Source: Spirochaetales bacterium (GTDB lineage Bacteria; Spirochaetota; Spirochaetia; Sphaerochaetales; Sphaerochaetaceae). Taken from it: 6,198 bases of DNA. Positions within the stretch are counted from its first letter, which is position 1. Every line of letters begins with the position of its first letter. Shown here in pieces: positions 6,193-6,198 of the stretch. The position numbers and the translations under genes were made by a program. The notes under the pieces were generated by a model. The model searched no databases, was not told the DNA's origin, and saw only the letters and a list, made by a program, of their open reading frames with translations. The stretch is taken from positions 1 to 6,198 of the forward strand of contig JAGABK010000166.1 in the NCBI GenBank assembly GCA_017614625.1. Direction: 5' to 3'.

Positions 6193-6198
6193 GGCCCA

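Overview
The window is a compact, G+C-rich stretch (high fifties per cent by eye) from what is most likely an uncultured or poorly described bacterium. It contains five protein-coding genes and almost no non-coding DNA. The first gene has a bacterial lipoprotein signal with a lipobox, which argues for Bacteria over Archaea. Arginine AGG, glycine GGA and isoleucine ATA are all used freely beside GC-ending codons. That style occurs in several anaerobic lineages (for example some Spirochaetota and Synergistota), but I cannot fix the phylum from the sequence. No RNA gene, CRISPR array, insertion sequence, integrase or phage gene is visible.

Positions 1-5012 on the + strand hold four tightly packed genes that look like one operon. 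They are (1) a lipoprotein with a ComEC-like metallo-beta-lactamase hydrolase domain, cut at its 5' end by the window edge; (2) an M81/MlrC-family metallopeptidase, starting after a 19-base gap with a clear ribosome binding site; (3) a LarA-like enzyme (DUF2088/nickel-pincer lactate racemase family) with every catalytic position I can recall in place, joined to gene 2 by an ATGA overlap; and (4) a fusion of a histidine phosphatase domain with a C-terminal GNAT-acetyltransferase-like domain, joined to gene 3 by a TGATG overlap. Genes 3 and 4 have no good ribosome binding site of their own and are probably translated by coupling.

Positions 4978-6192 on the - strand encode a seven-helix membrane protein with a DUF4129-like cytoplasmic tail. 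It converges on the operon and overlaps the end of gene 4 by 35 bases. Its reading frame is still open at the right edge, so its true start may lie outside the window.

The interesting part is the M81 - LarA-like - phosphatase/GNAT trio. Translational coupling suggests the three are needed together. A metal-dependent amide or peptide hydrolase, a 2-hydroxyacid racemase/epimerase-like enzyme, and a phosphatase linked to an acyltransferase-like domain would suit catabolism or processing of an unusual small molecule, such as a peptide or amide containing a 2-hydroxy acid. That pathway is inference; no substrate can be read from the sequence. The genes for the LarA cofactor (larB, larC, larE) and any transporter are not in the window.
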